From: Pirellulaceae bacterium
Lineage (GTDB): Bacteria; Planctomycetota; Planctomycetia; Pirellulales; Pirellulaceae
Length of the DNA stretch: 59,803 nt
NCBI GenBank assembly: GCA_028280445.1
Contig: JANQLU010000130.1
Coordinates: forward strand, 75,626-135,428
Direction: 5' to 3'
Every line of letters starts with the position of its first letter. Position 1 is the first letter of the stretch. Below are positions 34,398 through 44,485 of the stretch, piece by piece. The notes beneath the pieces are model-generated. The model was given only the letters and a program-made list of their open reading frames with translations. It did no database searches and was not told the origin of the DNA. The translations under genes and the position numbers were made by a program.

Positions 34398-34729
34398 GAA
34401 CTTAATATAACTAGTCAGGCATATAGCTGTAAAGGTATGTTCGGAGGGATTTACGAGTTTTTTAAGGATTGTTGATCACCACGAATCTTCCGAGCACAAA
34501 AGCGCCAGCGGTTGAATTTGCGCGGTCAAATCATTTGTTAACGCTTCGTGTTTGTAAAATGATTGCCTCAAAAAGATTTGATTCAAAACATGAATTTTTC
34601 GCTGAAGCGTCGGGCTAAGAAGTCCACCAAACACTCATGGCACCGGTACCTTTAACCATTAACAGTGGTGTCGCGCGAATCTTCCGAGGGCCAGATACGG
34701 AATGCGAAATGAAAGGGCGTTTAACAACG
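34398..34729. other. Promoter gap between ArsR and hydrolase genes
   Basis: Divergent start region. Frames crossing it (for example from 34637) would add residues ahead of the hydrolase signal peptide. No RNA or palindrome is recognised. Confidence 0.4.
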
Positions 34730-35755
34730 ATGAACAGGAAATCGACAACCCATGTGACAACGGCAGTATTCGTTCTGATATTTCTCAACTTTACATCGAA
34801 CAACTCTTTCGCCCAATATGATCCGCTCAAAACTGAAAAAGCAAAATCCGGAACGACACAGGAATTGACCGTCAAGGATGAAAAACGGCAGCGAGAAATT
34901 CCAGTTCGCATCTATTTGCCCAAAACGAAAAAACCGGTCCCGGTGATTTTGTTTAGCCACGGTCTTGGCGGATCGAAACGAGGTTGCGGTTACCTTGGCA
35001 AGCATTGGTCGGCGCGCGGGTACGTGGTGGTTTTCATGCAGCACGCCGGGTCTGATGAAAATGTCTGGAAAAATGTTCCAGTTCGAGAGCGACTTTCGGC
35101 ATTGAAAAAAGCACCTTCGGCCAAAAATACGTTCGCTCGTTTTCAGGATGTTGTTGCTGTGATCGATCGGTTGGAAAAATGGAATCGGACTGACGACCAC
35201 CTGCTTCATGGTCGACTTGATTTGGCACACGTCGGCATGTCGGGGCATTCGTATGGAGCGTCAACGACTCAGGGAGTCAGTGGACAGTCCGCTCCCCGCC
35301 TTGGTCAGCGATACACGGACAAGCGAATCGATGCAGCGATCATGTTCAGCCCCAATCGCCCCAGGCGAACCAAACCAAAAGATGCGTTTGGAAAAGTATC
35401 GATTCCCTGGATGTTGATGACGGGGACCAAGGATACGTCTCCGATCAACGACACAACCGTTGAGGATCGCAGGCAAGTGTATCCGGCGCTGCCCGATTCA
35501 ATCGACAAATACGAATTGGTCCTGGAAGGCGGCGAACATCACGCTTTTTCCGACGGCGTGGGACGACGCCAAAGAAAACGAAATCCGAATCATCATCGTG
35601 TAATTTTGGCGCTTTCAACCGCGTTTTGGGACGCCCATCTAAAAAATGACAAGGCAGCCAGAAAATGGTTGCACAACAGAGGCCCGTCAAAAATTTTGGA
35701 TAGCAAAGACAAATGGCAATTGAATACCGCCAAGTCAAAAAAGGAAAAATCGTAA
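34730..35755 (+). CDS. Exported alpha/beta hydrolase (platelet-activating factor acetylhydrolase-like)
   Basis: 341 residues from the ATG at 34730; earlier in-frame ATGs at 34637 and 34709 would precede the signal peptide. Signal MNRKSTTHVTTAVFVLIFLN ending SFAQ. The motifs VILFSHGLGGSKRG (oxyanion region) and VGMSGHSYGAS (nucleophile Ser elbow) are intact, and GGEHHAFSDG near the C-terminus provides the His. The family hydrolyses ester or acyl bonds; the substrate is unknown. Stops 35755, followed by a class E repeat. Confidence 0.85.
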   Translation: MNRKSTTHVTTAVFVLIFLNFTSNNSFAQYDPLKTEKAKSGTTQELTVKDEKRQREIPVRIYLPKTKKPVPVILFSHGLGGSKRGCGYLGKHWSARGYVVVFMQHAGSDENVWKNVPVRERLSALKKAPSAKNTFARFQDVVAVIDRLEKWNRTDDHLLHGRLDLAHVGMSGHSYGASTTQGVSGQSAPRLGQRYTDKRIDAAIMFSPNRPRRTKPKDAFGKVSIPWMLMTGTKDTSPINDTTVEDRRQVYPALPDSIDKYELVLEGGEHHAFSDGVGRRQRKRNPNHHRVILALSTAFWDAHLKNDKAARKWLHNRGPSKILDSKDKWQLNTAKSKKEKS

Positions 35756-35934
35756 GCGCGAAACGTGAGTGAGGGACGATAATCACGCAGAAAAAAAGGA
35801 CTTTCGCAGACGATGAAATTTCATGGACTACGTCGAATTTTACAAGCACGAAGCGCAAGTGAGTGGTTTTCTGCGTGGTCGAACCACTCGCCGGCGCATT
35901 GTGCTCGTATGATCGCAAAATGGCTACATCACAA
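35745..35934. repeat. Class E/D repeat region (CGCGAAACGTGAGTGAGGG and AGCACGAAGCGCAAGTGAGT)
   Basis: At 35748-35790 lies AATCGTAAGCGCGAAACGTG followed by AGTGAGGGAC, the same type as at the window end (59628-59782). At 35820-35934 lies a block with TTCATGGACTACGTCGAATT, AGCACGAAGCGC, GTGCTCGTAT and CAAAATGGCTAC. It matches 57824-57934 in order and spacing. These are dispersed intergenic elements with imperfect inverted symmetry. Confidence 0.7.
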
Positions 35935-35981
35935 AGGCTTGAAGCAACACGAAAATTCTTCCGACGCTTCGAGCTGTTACG

Positions 35982-37220
35982 CTATTTTTCTAAATCGTTT
36001 TGCAACATTTGCCCGAGTATTCCCATCGCACCGAAAACCAATCGAGTGTCTCGCTGTGACGTACTGGCATTGGCCAGGATGACAACGCCTACGCGACCTT
36101 TTCGGTGGATTGCCATAAAACAATGGTGGCCGGCTGCATGCCCAGCATGCCAATGAAATCCCGCTTGCATATACTGCCAACCAAGTGCCATGGTCGAACC
36201 GGGAAACGATTTGATTTTGCTGTCAGGTTTCAAAACGATGTCGATTGTCGAACGCCATGGTTCGTCGGGCTTCAAATGTTTTTCCATAAAAGCAATATAG
36301 TCACTCGCCGACGCGTACATACCGCCAGATGGCGCCATCGCATCAACGGAGGTCGGCATTTGAGTTTCGACAGTCTTGCCGTCCGCCGAATGGCCTTGCA
36401 CCAAAGAACTTTGTTTCGAAGTATTCGCGAATCGAGTGTCCGACATCCCCAGCGGATTAATCACCTGTTTGTTGATCAGTTTATGAAATGTAGACGACTG
36501 ATTTTGAGCCATCAGTTCCCCTAGCAATGCGTATCCGGTCGTCGAGTAATTAAATTTCCCCTGTTGTTTTTCATCAATGGCGACTTTCTCCAGATAGGCT
36601 TTGAAAGCCTTGCTGCCATACGGTTTGACTGAATTCCGGTCACTCGGTACGCGAGGCAAACCCGAGGTATGAGTGGCGAGTTGCCGCCACGTAATCGATC
36701 GCCCGCCAACCACCGTCGCTTCTTTGTCCAGTTCGACATGTTTATCATTTGCCATATTGGCCAATAACAATGCCGTGACAGGTTTGGTGAGAGACGCGAC
36801 GTCAAACAAGGCATGTTCAGCGGGAATTTTTTCGTTGTTGTAACCGAACGACGTCACATAATTTCCTTTGGCACCAACCACTCCAACGACGACTACAGGA
36901 AATTTTGATTGTCCTGTTTTTGGCTGGAGAACAGGCGACAGCGAATCCTTAATCGCCTTTTGTAACTTTGCTGGTGGCTGCTTTGCCGGTTTGTGTTGCT
37001 GTTTTTTACTGGACTTCGTTTGTTTTTTGTCAGTTTGTTTTTTGTCTTGGTCAGATTTTGTAACTTCTGTTTGGTTTTTTTCTTGTTGAGCGCATCCAGC
37101 CAGCAGGACAACGGCCAAAACGACAAGCACAGAACTAGCAACTCGATCAATCACTCTTTGGCAACGCCGAATCTTTCCCTGTTTTGCGAAACTGATGACG
37201 TCATCTGTGATGAATGTCAT
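35982..37220 (-). CDS. Lipoprotein class C beta-lactamase-like serine hydrolase
   Basis: 412 residues from the ATG at 37220, preceded by AGGAG 9 bases upstream; the longer start at 37244 has no ribosome site. The signal helix VLVVLAVVLLAGC has a lipobox, then a Lys/Gln/Ser-rich linker (about 50-90). Serine hydrolase motifs are SLTK (nucleophile Ser), YST in FNYSTTGYALL, THTSGLP, and a HAGHAAGHH motif in the place of HxG/KTG. This fold includes penicillin-binding proteins, esterases and D-aminopeptidases. Which activity applies cannot be told. Located outside the cytoplasm. Confidence 0.88.
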   Translation of the reverse strand: MTFITDDVISFAKQGKIRRCQRVIDRVASSVLVVLAVVLLAGCAQQEKNQTEVTKSDQDKKQTDKKQTKSSKKQQHKPAKQPPAKLQKAIKDSLSPVLQPKTGQSKFPVVVVGVVGAKGNYVTSFGYNNEKIPAEHALFDVASLTKPVTALLLANMANDKHVELDKEATVVGGRSITWRQLATHTSGLPRVPSDRNSVKPYGSKAFKAYLEKVAIDEKQQGKFNYSTTGYALLGELMAQNQSSTFHKLINKQVINPLGMSDTRFANTSKQSSLVQGHSADGKTVETQMPTSVDAMAPSGGMYASASDYIAFMEKHLKPDEPWRSTIDIVLKPDSKIKSFPGSTMALGWQYMQAGFHWHAGHAAGHHCFMAIHRKGRVGVVILANASTSQRDTRLVFGAMGILGQMLQNDLEK

Positions 37221-37511
37221 TGACAAATTCTCCTGATTTAACATCTCACTTGTATTTTCGTAGCATGCAAAATAGACACTCGAATTTCATAGACCCTGCG
37301 ACAAGCAGACTAGATTTTACATGGTCGAGCAATGAAGAGATATCGACCCGGGGGCGCTTATGGATTTTTACACATGGAGCCTGAACGCTCCGGCGTTAAT
37401 ACGACGCTGCGCTCGCCATCTTTTTCGAATATTTTCTGCAACTCGAAAACAGCGACCATCAGCATTCACTGTGCTCTTGCAATGATGACATTTTGTGGCC
37501 GCAGCGATGCG

Positions 37512-38465
37512 TTACCGCGCTTCTGATCCAACGCGGATCCGATCAACCCAGCAAAAACTTTCGCCAATTGACTCAATATCAATCGGGTCAAAACAATATT
37601 GCAGTAGGAAACAACGGGGATGCGATCGTTGTTCTGCACTCAAGTCATCCCAATTCCAAGGTGCAACTGCGACAATGTTTCCCTGCGCCAAAACTTTTGA
37701 AAAAGGCTGGTGCATCGGACGCGGTGCGATTTGGATCGCCTGGTTTGCCAAAGCAATTTCCAGATCGGTTGCCAGGTTCAGAGCGTCTGTATCGTGACGC
37801 CGACTATATACGAAGACTCTGCGATGATTTTTGGTTTCCGCGGCACAACGAACGATTCGGTCTGCCAGTACAGGGTTGACGTACAATCCACCGAATTGCA
37901 TGTCGCCGCGACGATGCGGCCAACGCGCGCAAATCTCATTGAAATGAAACAGCGTTCCGACAATCGGCCCCGGTTCAGGCTCGCCGTCCGATTGCAACAG
38001 GAATTCTGAAGCCAACACGTCAAACCGTTGCTCAAGCTGTCGTTTTAAGTCAAAGCACTGGTAGTGGTTGCATTCCACGATGGTCACTTTTTTCCGCTGC
38101 GGTCGACTTTGGTTGATCAAAACGCTGGCCAATTCGATAGTGGAGAGATTGAAGCGGTCTTGCGCCACGCGACACATTTTTTCTACAAACGCATTGAGAC
38201 TGCTTTGTCCCGAATCGATACTCAGCGATCGGGCAACGATCATCCGCGAAGTGCCTTGTTTTTCGATGAGTCGCCAATTGACCAACTCTTGATAGGCACG
38301 GCGGATGGTATGGCGATTCACGCCCCAAATTTTCGCCGCTTCGCGTGTCGGCAAAAGAGGCTCTCCTGGCTTGAGTTGTGCCGTTGAAATTTGCCACCGA
38401 ATTCCTTCGGCAATCTGAAAATAGATCGGAACTGGCGAGTTTTTGTCGATTCTTTGATTTTTCAT
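37512..38465 (-). CDS. GntR family regulator
   Basis: 317 residues from the ATG at 38465. The N-terminal winged helix is clear: PVPIYFQIAEGIRWQIS, LLPTREAAKIWGVNRHTIRR, AYQELVNWRLIEKQG. The C-terminal part (about 80-317) does not match the usual FCD or UTRA domains in an obvious way. It resembles a sugar- or amino-acid-binding half that has diverged (VATRNRVFVYSRRH-like segments were not relied on). An 18-bp palindrome sits 7 bp upstream of its start, so it is probably self-regulated and may control the divergent exported protein gene at 38765. Confidence 0.85.
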   Translation of the reverse strand: MKNQRIDKNSPVPIYFQIAEGIRWQISTAQLKPGEPLLPTREAAKIWGVNRHTIRRAYQELVNWRLIEKQGTSRMIVARSLSIDSGQSSLNAFVEKMCRVAQDRFNLSTIELASVLINQSRPQRKKVTIVECNHYQCFDLKRQLEQRFDVLASEFLLQSDGEPEPGPIVGTLFHFNEICARWPHRRGDMQFGGLYVNPVLADRIVRCAAETKNHRRVFVYSRRHDTDALNLATDLEIALANQAIQIAPRPMHQPFSKVLAQGNIVAVAPWNWDDLSAEQRSHPRCFLLQYCFDPIDIESIGESFCWVDRIRVGSEAR

Positions 38466-38472
38466 AGCTATT

Positions 38473-38490
38473 GGTATATTACAATATACC
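38473..38490. promoter_or_regulatory. Probable GntR operator GGTATATT-AC-AATATACC
   Basis: Perfect 8+8 inverted repeat with a 2-bp centre, 7 bp upstream of the GntR start. It is short-spaced and AT-rich like the GntR-family half-site pattern. It overlaps the likely -10 region. Confidence 0.75.
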
Positions 38491-38764
38491 AATCAGCGGT
38501 CAAGGCGTAAAAATGCGACCGAGCGTTGATTGCGGAAAGGCCAGCTAACATTCTTCGAACACCAACGGCAGTAGTCGGACAATCTTTTGACTGCCATAAC
38601 ACTTACCAGGAGCACAAATCATGAACTCGCTCGAAACAAAAACGAGATTTGCCAAAGATCGCCAACGAAATGCATTTGTCTTGCTGCGACCTGAAGCATT
38701 GACGTTTTGTCGCCAGATCAAGGAATTGGAATGCCGGCTATTTTGTACTCATCGGGTAAATTTG

Positions 38765-40384
38765 ATGAAAATTTTTTTCGCAATGACTTTATTTGTCAGC
38801 GTCTTGAATTTTCCTACTGCATCAGCAAACGGCCAAGGCGACACGAAAGATAATCGTGACACTTTGAAATTCGGATCGCATGACGTTGGCTTTCGAACAA
38901 TTTTTTCGTACGACATTTCGAGACCGGCGATCCCGTATTCGGACTGGGATGGGAAACTATATCCCACACGGGAAACAAAAGGCCGACAAATGCAAATCAA
39001 CGTCTGGTTTCCGGCAACCGCTACCAAGCAGAGTTCTCGAATTCGATTTCAACATTATGTGGAGTTGACCGGTCGGCAGATTGATTTCGGACCGTTGTCA
39101 GAAAAGAGTCGAAAATTTACTGACGAACAGTTCATCAAAAAGGTAAACGCTTTGGGCGGAAACGGCACGTTCAATGCAAAAAAACTGGACAAATTGAAAG
39201 TACTGAAAACCGGTGCCTGGTACAATGCGAAACCGGTTGACAAAAAATTTCCACTGATCGTTTTTCCCAACGGTGGCAGCCCTGCTTTTCAAAGTGTGAT
39301 GTGCGAATACTTTGCAAGTCATGGATTCGTTGTGGCGGCCGTGGTCTTGAAGGGACAGCATGCATTCGGTGGAGACATTTCGGTCAGGGGTATTGAAACA
39401 GTTGTCGACGACTTGGGTTTCGCGATTAACAAACTCATGGAAATTCCACAGGTCAATAAAGATCAAATTGGCCTCATTGGGAATGGATTCGCCTCGTCGC
39501 AAATCGTTGCCTACCAAACGAGAAATGCCAATGTTGACTGCATTGTCAGTTTGGATGGAGGGTTGCTGAGCCAATTTGAACAGGAGATTCTCAAACGCAC
39601 GGCATTTTATTCTCCCGAGGCCGTTAATGTCCCGATTCTCGCAATACACTCGCCCCATCCATCGATTGATCCGAAACATATCTCCCATCTGAAATACGCT
39701 GACCATTATGTTTTTCATTTTCCCAAATTGAGCGAATTCCACTACTTGAACTTTGGTCCGTTTGAGTCGCAAGTTCCAAACATCATCGGAAAACCAAAGG
39801 GCGATGTTAAGCGCGGGCATGCGATTGCCTCGCAGTACTGCCTGAATTTTTTCAAGGCAATATTGTTGAAAAACAAAAATTGCCAGGATTTTCTGGCGGC
39901 GACGCACCCGCCAACCGAATTTCGAGGTCATGTGAAAGAGACTTACAAAAGGAAAGGAATTGCAACGCCGCCAAACATTGCGAATTTAAAGAATGCTTTT
40001 TTCAGTAAAGGGTTTGATTCGATTGAACAAATTTATCGCAAGCTTAAACCCCAAAACAAAACGCCGTTCTCCCGAGAGTTTTACAAAGAAATGAGGGATT
40101 GGCTCGCATGGAAGAAAGACCCGAAGTACGAAAACAGATTTCGTCTTTACAAATTAGCAGTGGATAGCTACCCCGACTCTGCCATCGCCAACTACTATTT
40201 TGCCTACTTTGCAATGAAGTCAGGAAAGAAAAAAATATCAAAGGAGTACAACGAAAAAGCGCTTCGACTATTGGAGATCGACAACGACGATGCGTTGACT
40301 TTCAAGCGAAAGGCAAGGATGAAGGCCTATATTCTAGAGGACCTCAAGACACTCAACGGAGATAAGCAGGGGCGCGGAAAATGA
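38765..40384 (+). CDS. Exported alpha/beta-hydrolase-fold protein with lost catalytic Ser
   Basis: 539 residues from the ATG at 38765, which starts a signal peptide (MKIFFAMTLFVSVLNF, ending ASA); the frame opens at 38621. The body is PAF-acetylhydrolase-like: FPLIVFPNGGSPAFQS (oxyanion), then DQIGLIGNGFASSQIV where family members have GHSxGG. The nucleophile Ser is Gly241 and the following Gly is Ala. So either it is a pseudoenzyme or it uses another chemistry. The C-terminal 150 residues are Lys-rich and helical with a TPR-like feel (about 420-530). It lies divergent to the GntR regulator. Confidence 0.78.
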   Translation: MKIFFAMTLFVSVLNFPTASANGQGDTKDNRDTLKFGSHDVGFRTIFSYDISRPAIPYSDWDGKLYPTRETKGRQMQINVWFPATATKQSSRIRFQHYVELTGRQIDFGPLSEKSRKFTDEQFIKKVNALGGNGTFNAKKLDKLKVLKTGAWYNAKPVDKKFPLIVFPNGGSPAFQSVMCEYFASHGFVVAAVVLKGQHAFGGDISVRGIETVVDDLGFAINKLMEIPQVNKDQIGLIGNGFASSQIVAYQTRNANVDCIVSLDGGLLSQFEQEILKRTAFYSPEAVNVPILAIHSPHPSIDPKHISHLKYADHYVFHFPKLSEFHYLNFGPFESQVPNIIGKPKGDVKRGHAIASQYCLNFFKAILLKNKNCQDFLAATHPPTEFRGHVKETYKRKGIATPPNIANLKNAFFSKGFDSIEQIYRKLKPQNKTPFSREFYKEMRDWLAWKKDPKYENRFRLYKLAVDSYPDSAIANYYFAYFAMKSGKKKISKEYNEKALRLLEIDNDDALTFKRKARMKAYILEDLKTLNGDKQGRGK

Positions 40385-40673
40385 GTTTTTTGCTTCCAGC
40401 TTTTTGAAGAATTATTCGCGATATCTAATCGAATGTACTGATTGCTTGGAATCGGCGTTAAAGTCGACCGTGATGAATCAACCATGTTGAACTGATACAC
40501 GATTTGGAGATGTGGAGACGTTTCGAGATTTGCGCTTCAAACTTGAAATTGGTTTGCGCTCTTGAACAAACTAACCCTGTGGTCTTGTCACTAACGGTGA
40601 GCCAATTGGTGATCAAGAAAACTGCGAAAATCCAATTCTTGACACGCTGGCCTGGCGGTTGTTTGTTCAGTTG

Positions 40674-41084
40674 CTAAACTCCTCCGCCGTAGCCTTGCCA
40701 AAACAGCAGCCCGGCAAAGACAAAAAGTAAAACTACTTCCGTTGCAATCAGCCCGTTCAATGTCGAATGATCGTTTGGTGAAGTTACAAAGTGCGATCGA
40801 AAGACGGTGTACGGAATAATTTGTAGAACGATCAGGCCGGAGAATAGCAAGTACACGGACCAGGTAAATCGGAATACCAGCCCGATGATCACAATGATGT
40901 TGAATATCAACAAAACAACATCCATGACTCGCCAAACCATAGGGAACTCGGCCCAAGGCATTTTGCCTTTTCCCAAGATGTTGAATATGTGAACGATGGC
41001 TCCGTTTGCCAGAATGAGCGCAATGACCCATGCGTAAATTGTCGTGACCCATTTGGTAAACGCTGTTTCAATCAATGTGTTCAT
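40674..41084 (-). CDS. Four-helix membrane protein, unknown
   Basis: 136 residues from the ATG at 41084; the longer frame uses TTG. There are four hydrophobic helices (about 15-40, 55-75, 78-98, 112-132), with the charged sequence ILGKGKMPWAEF between the first two. No family is recognised; DoxX-like proteins have a similar length and helix count, but this is not strong enough for a call. Monocistronic. No terminator or palindrome is seen between 40385 and 40673. Confidence 0.7.
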   Translation of the reverse strand: MNTLIETAFTKWVTTIYAWVIALILANGAIVHIFNILGKGKMPWAEFPMVWRVMDVVLLIFNIIVIIGLVFRFTWSVYLLFSGLIVLQIIPYTVFRSHFVTSPNDHSTLNGLIATEVVLLFVFAGLLFWQGYGGGV

Positions 41085-41180
41085 GAGATTTGTTGACAAT
41101 GGCCAATCGAAATCGATTCTCGATTTTTAGCGAATCCGCAATGTCTGGTGACTCAAAAATACCAACTTTGACTGGGTGTG

Positions 41181-41417
41181 TCACGTTTTTGATCGCAAAA
41201 GAAACTTGCTTGTAAGAGATTGATCGATAAATGCATTTTTTGAGGCCGCTTTTAAAAAAACGATCAGATTGTTGGAGTGCAAAATCAACCGTTGATAAAA
41301 TTCGTTCACGAATTCCAAAAGTGATTTATCGAATGTATCATTTTGGCTGTTGAGATATGTTATGAAACCACGTTCGAGAATTGAATCGAAAGCCCAACCG
41401 CGACTCAGTCCAATCAC
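41181..41417 (-). CDS. Possible small protein (low support)
   Basis: A 78-residue frame reads LSRGWAFDSILERGFITYL and LLEFVNEFYQRLILHSNNLI. It has hydrophobic/charged alternation compatible with a helical protein, but there is no clear ribosome site and no family match. It lies in the gap between the membrane protein gene (41084) and the esterase gene (41445), partly overlapping the promoter region of the latter. Confidence 0.25.
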   Translation of the reverse strand: MIGLSRGWAFDSILERGFITYLNSQNDTFDKSLLEFVNEFYQRLILHSNNLIVFLKAASKNAFIDQSLTSKFLLRSKT

Positions 41418-41444
41418 GCTTCCACGAAAACGCGAGAACGATCC

Positions 41445-44390
41445 ATGATGAACAGCAAAAATTTAGTCTTCATTGTCTTAGTCGGATTGGTTTTCACACA
41501 CGTATTTTTTCACGCCAACAAATCGAATCGGACTTCGCAACACACGGCGCACACTGAATCGATTAACGAAAAATCGCAGCTCAAAAATTCAAACGCCCAG
41601 GATGCTGCGAAACTCGAACTCGGTTCGCCGTTTGTCAATCATGCGATCCTGCAACGACAAATGCCGGTACCGATTTGGGGCTGGTGCAAGCCTGGCGCGA
41701 AAGTGACTGTTGAATTTGCGGGTCAATCCAAAGCGGCGACGGCGAACAGCAAAGGCAAGTGGTCTGTATCGCTCGAATTGCTCAAGGCGTCCAACAACGG
41801 TCGACCGCTCAAAGTAACTTGCGGTCGCGAAACAATCACGCTCCAGGATGTGTTGGTCGGTGAGGTTTGGTTTTCGTCCGGACAATCGAATATGGATTGG
41901 ATTGCGGGTAAATCGAATTGCCGCGACATCGCCAAATTGATTTCCCGATCAAAAAAAGAGATCCCCATTCGTGAGTTTAACGTCGATATCGGTTCATCGC
42001 TGTATCCACAAACGCGCACGACCAGCAAAGACGGCTGGAAACGAGCCAACGCGGCCAGCAGTTTTTCCGCCCTTTCACTTGCGTTTGCCTGGGACCTCTA
42101 TGAATCGCTAAAAATCCCCATTGGTATTGTTCGCAGTACGCACGGCGCGACTCCGATCGAAACGTTTACACCCTCCGAAGGGTTTGCCGATCATCCAAAA
42201 TTGCAAGACATCGCCCGGCGAGTTCGTCAAAGTACGCCCGGAACAAAAGAATCACAAATCGCATTTGCCAAATACTATCAGGATCTCCAGCAGTGGCAGT
42301 CAGAAAGTGAAAAACTCATCAATCGTGGTGGTTCGCCGTTGCCGCGTCCGAAATTGCCAGGCATCTGCGACGACTGGAAAGGTGCAACGCGGATGTACAA
42401 CCGAAAAATTGCACCCTTGGTTCCGTATGCGATTCGCGGTGCGATCTGGTGCCAAGGCGAAAGCAATTCCAATGATGGAAAAATCTACGCGGCGAAAATG
42501 GAAGCGTTGGTCAGCGGGTGGCGAAAAAAATGGGGACGACCGAATCTACCGTTTTACTTCACCCAGTTGCAATGTTATGGAGCGCCCAATCCAGACAACG
42601 TTGGATTCGCTGATTTGCGAGAAGCCCAAACGTTGTTCTTTCTCAATGCGAAACATGTGGGCATGGTTGCCCAGCATGATCTCAATCCGGCGCGACCGAC
42701 GGGGATTCATCCGTTTAACAAACGTGATCCCGGAAAACGGTTGGCGCGGTGGGCGTTGGCTCATCAATACGGTCGAGGCATTGCCTACGTTGGACCCATT
42801 TACAAATCGCATAAAATCGAGGGCGACGCCGTACGCATTCAATTCGAGCAACTTGGACCGGGCGGAGGCTTGATGGTTGGCAGCAAAGGGCTCGAAGCCA
42901 ATGCCAGAAAATCACCAGATGCCTACATCGAGCCTGCGAAAGAGACACCGAACCAACCCATCAAACATTTTCGCTTGGCTGGTAAGGATAAAGTCTGGCA
43001 CGATGCCAAAGCGGTTATCGAGGGAAATGAAATCGTCGTGCGATCCAAAGCCGTGCCGAATCCGGTTGGTGTTCAGTACGCTTACAACAACAGTCCGATT
43101 GGCGCGAACCTGTATAATCGCGCAGGACTGCCGGCCATACCTTTTGCGTACTTTGACGGTCGGCAAATGTTCAACGAAGACGATCCGAAAATCGTTGCGG
43201 CTGCCAGAGCAGAAGCAAAACGCCGGTACGGCAAACGCGCCTACTTACTGCCAGCGACTTTGTTTCGCGATCGTTGTGTTCTCCAGCGGAATTTGCCCAT
43301 TCCGGTTTGGGGACACGGCGTACCGGGAACAGAAATCACCGTCAGCTTTGGCGAACAGAAAAAGTCAACGACCGTTGACGAATTCGAGCGGTGGCAATTG
43401 ACGCTCGACGCGATGCCTACGTCAACGAAAAAACGTAACCTGTCGATTCGTTGTAGCAATGGAGAATCGAGAACGATCAAAGATGTGTGGGTTGGCGATG
43501 TTTGGATGATTACCGGCTCCCGCCAATTGGACGGTCGGTTGCTCCGCTCCGCCAAAGGTAAACCAGTTGATTTGAAACCTTTGCCATGGGTCCGCGAGTT
43601 TCGTATCAAAACCAAAGCTCGTCGCTTTCGAACACCGCGAAAATTAAAAATGGAAATTGGCGGCGGCAAATATGTAGCGTCCTGGCAAGCCGCCGATTTT
43701 GACGAGATTGGCGACCCGCCGTCTGAATTCGCTTATCACTTTGCGGCCAAAGTCCAACAGCGAGGCGTGCCTGTTGGCATCGTTACATTGGGTGCCGAAA
43801 ATCCGCCGATCACTTGGGTTTCACACCGGGCTATGCAAACTGCGGTCGGTTTTGAAGCAGAACGCGACAATCTCAACCTGGCTTATCCCAACACCGAAGT
43901 TTGCAAACAAGCGGTGAGCGATTACATCAAAACAATGAAACAATACAACCGGAAAGTGACGGCGCTTTTAGCGGCAGGCGGCGACATTCCGCTTCAATTG
44001 GCCGATGCAGCTCCGGCATTTCCGCAACCGTATTACAACCAGTGGGCCAGTCGAACCGAAACACCGACACACACCTACAATTTTTGCATTAGCCCACTGA
44101 CACCGTTTGCCGTTCGTGGCGTGGTCTGGGTTCCTGGTAAAAACAACATCAGTGAAAAAACCAAAATCTATACACCGTCGCTAAAAGTTTACGCAAACAG
44201 CTTGTCTCAAACCTACGGTCAGAAACGAGTGCCGTTTTTCTACGCCCATCCGGCATCGTCGCTAGTTGACGGTGTTGCCGCTCCAAAAATCGAGGGAGCG
44301 TCAAAAGTCGAATTCGTTCAATGGCCGAAAAATTTTGAAACGATTGCCAAACAGTTGGGTGAACTCGCTACGTCGAAACAAAAACAATAA
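41445..44390 (+). CDS. Large exported sialate O-acetylesterase with degenerate second copy
   Basis: 981 residues with an N-terminal hydrophobic leader (6-22). The first SASA-type esterase unit (about 60-580) starts SPFVNHAILQRQMPVPIWGW and holds the SGNH nucleophile GQSNMDW (Ser148), GAIWCQGESNSND and a C-terminal part with DLNPARPTGIH. A second unit (about 600-980) repeats the opening pattern (TLFRDRCVLQRNLPIPVWG) and IKDVWVGDVWMITG. There GQSN is changed to GSRQ (Arg693 at the Ser position) and WCQGESN to WVPGKNN, so this copy cannot be active. Likely removes acetyl groups from sialic acids or plant/algal polysaccharides. Followed by two related exported proteins. Confidence 0.88.
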   Translation: MMNSKNLVFIVLVGLVFTHVFFHANKSNRTSQHTAHTESINEKSQLKNSNAQDAAKLELGSPFVNHAILQRQMPVPIWGWCKPGAKVTVEFAGQSKAATANSKGKWSVSLELLKASNNGRPLKVTCGRETITLQDVLVGEVWFSSGQSNMDWIAGKSNCRDIAKLISRSKKEIPIREFNVDIGSSLYPQTRTTSKDGWKRANAASSFSALSLAFAWDLYESLKIPIGIVRSTHGATPIETFTPSEGFADHPKLQDIARRVRQSTPGTKESQIAFAKYYQDLQQWQSESEKLINRGGSPLPRPKLPGICDDWKGATRMYNRKIAPLVPYAIRGAIWCQGESNSNDGKIYAAKMEALVSGWRKKWGRPNLPFYFTQLQCYGAPNPDNVGFADLREAQTLFFLNAKHVGMVAQHDLNPARPTGIHPFNKRDPGKRLARWALAHQYGRGIAYVGPIYKSHKIEGDAVRIQFEQLGPGGGLMVGSKGLEANARKSPDAYIEPAKETPNQPIKHFRLAGKDKVWHDAKAVIEGNEIVVRSKAVPNPVGVQYAYNNSPIGANLYNRAGLPAIPFAYFDGRQMFNEDDPKIVAAARAEAKRRYGKRAYLLPATLFRDRCVLQRNLPIPVWGHGVPGTEITVSFGEQKKSTTVDEFERWQLTLDAMPTSTKKRNLSIRCSNGESRTIKDVWVGDVWMITGSRQLDGRLLRSAKGKPVDLKPLPWVREFRIKTKARRFRTPRKLKMEIGGGKYVASWQAADFDEIGDPPSEFAYHFAAKVQQRGVPVGIVTLGAENPPITWVSHRAMQTAVGFEAERDNLNLAYPNTEVCKQAVSDYIKTMKQYNRKVTALLAAGGDIPLQLADAAPAFPQPYYNQWASRTETPTHTYNFCISPLTPFAVRGVVWVPGKNNISEKTKIYTPSLKVYANSLSQTYGQKRVPFFYAHPASSLVDGVAAPKIEGASKVEFVQWPKNFETIAKQLGELATSKQKQ

Positions 44391-44485
44391 CATGCTACCG
44401 CCATGAATATTGCGAATTACAATGTTCAAATCGTGCGTTGACCATCGGAACGAATTGAACGATTTGCTCCCCAAACTTTTTTCGA

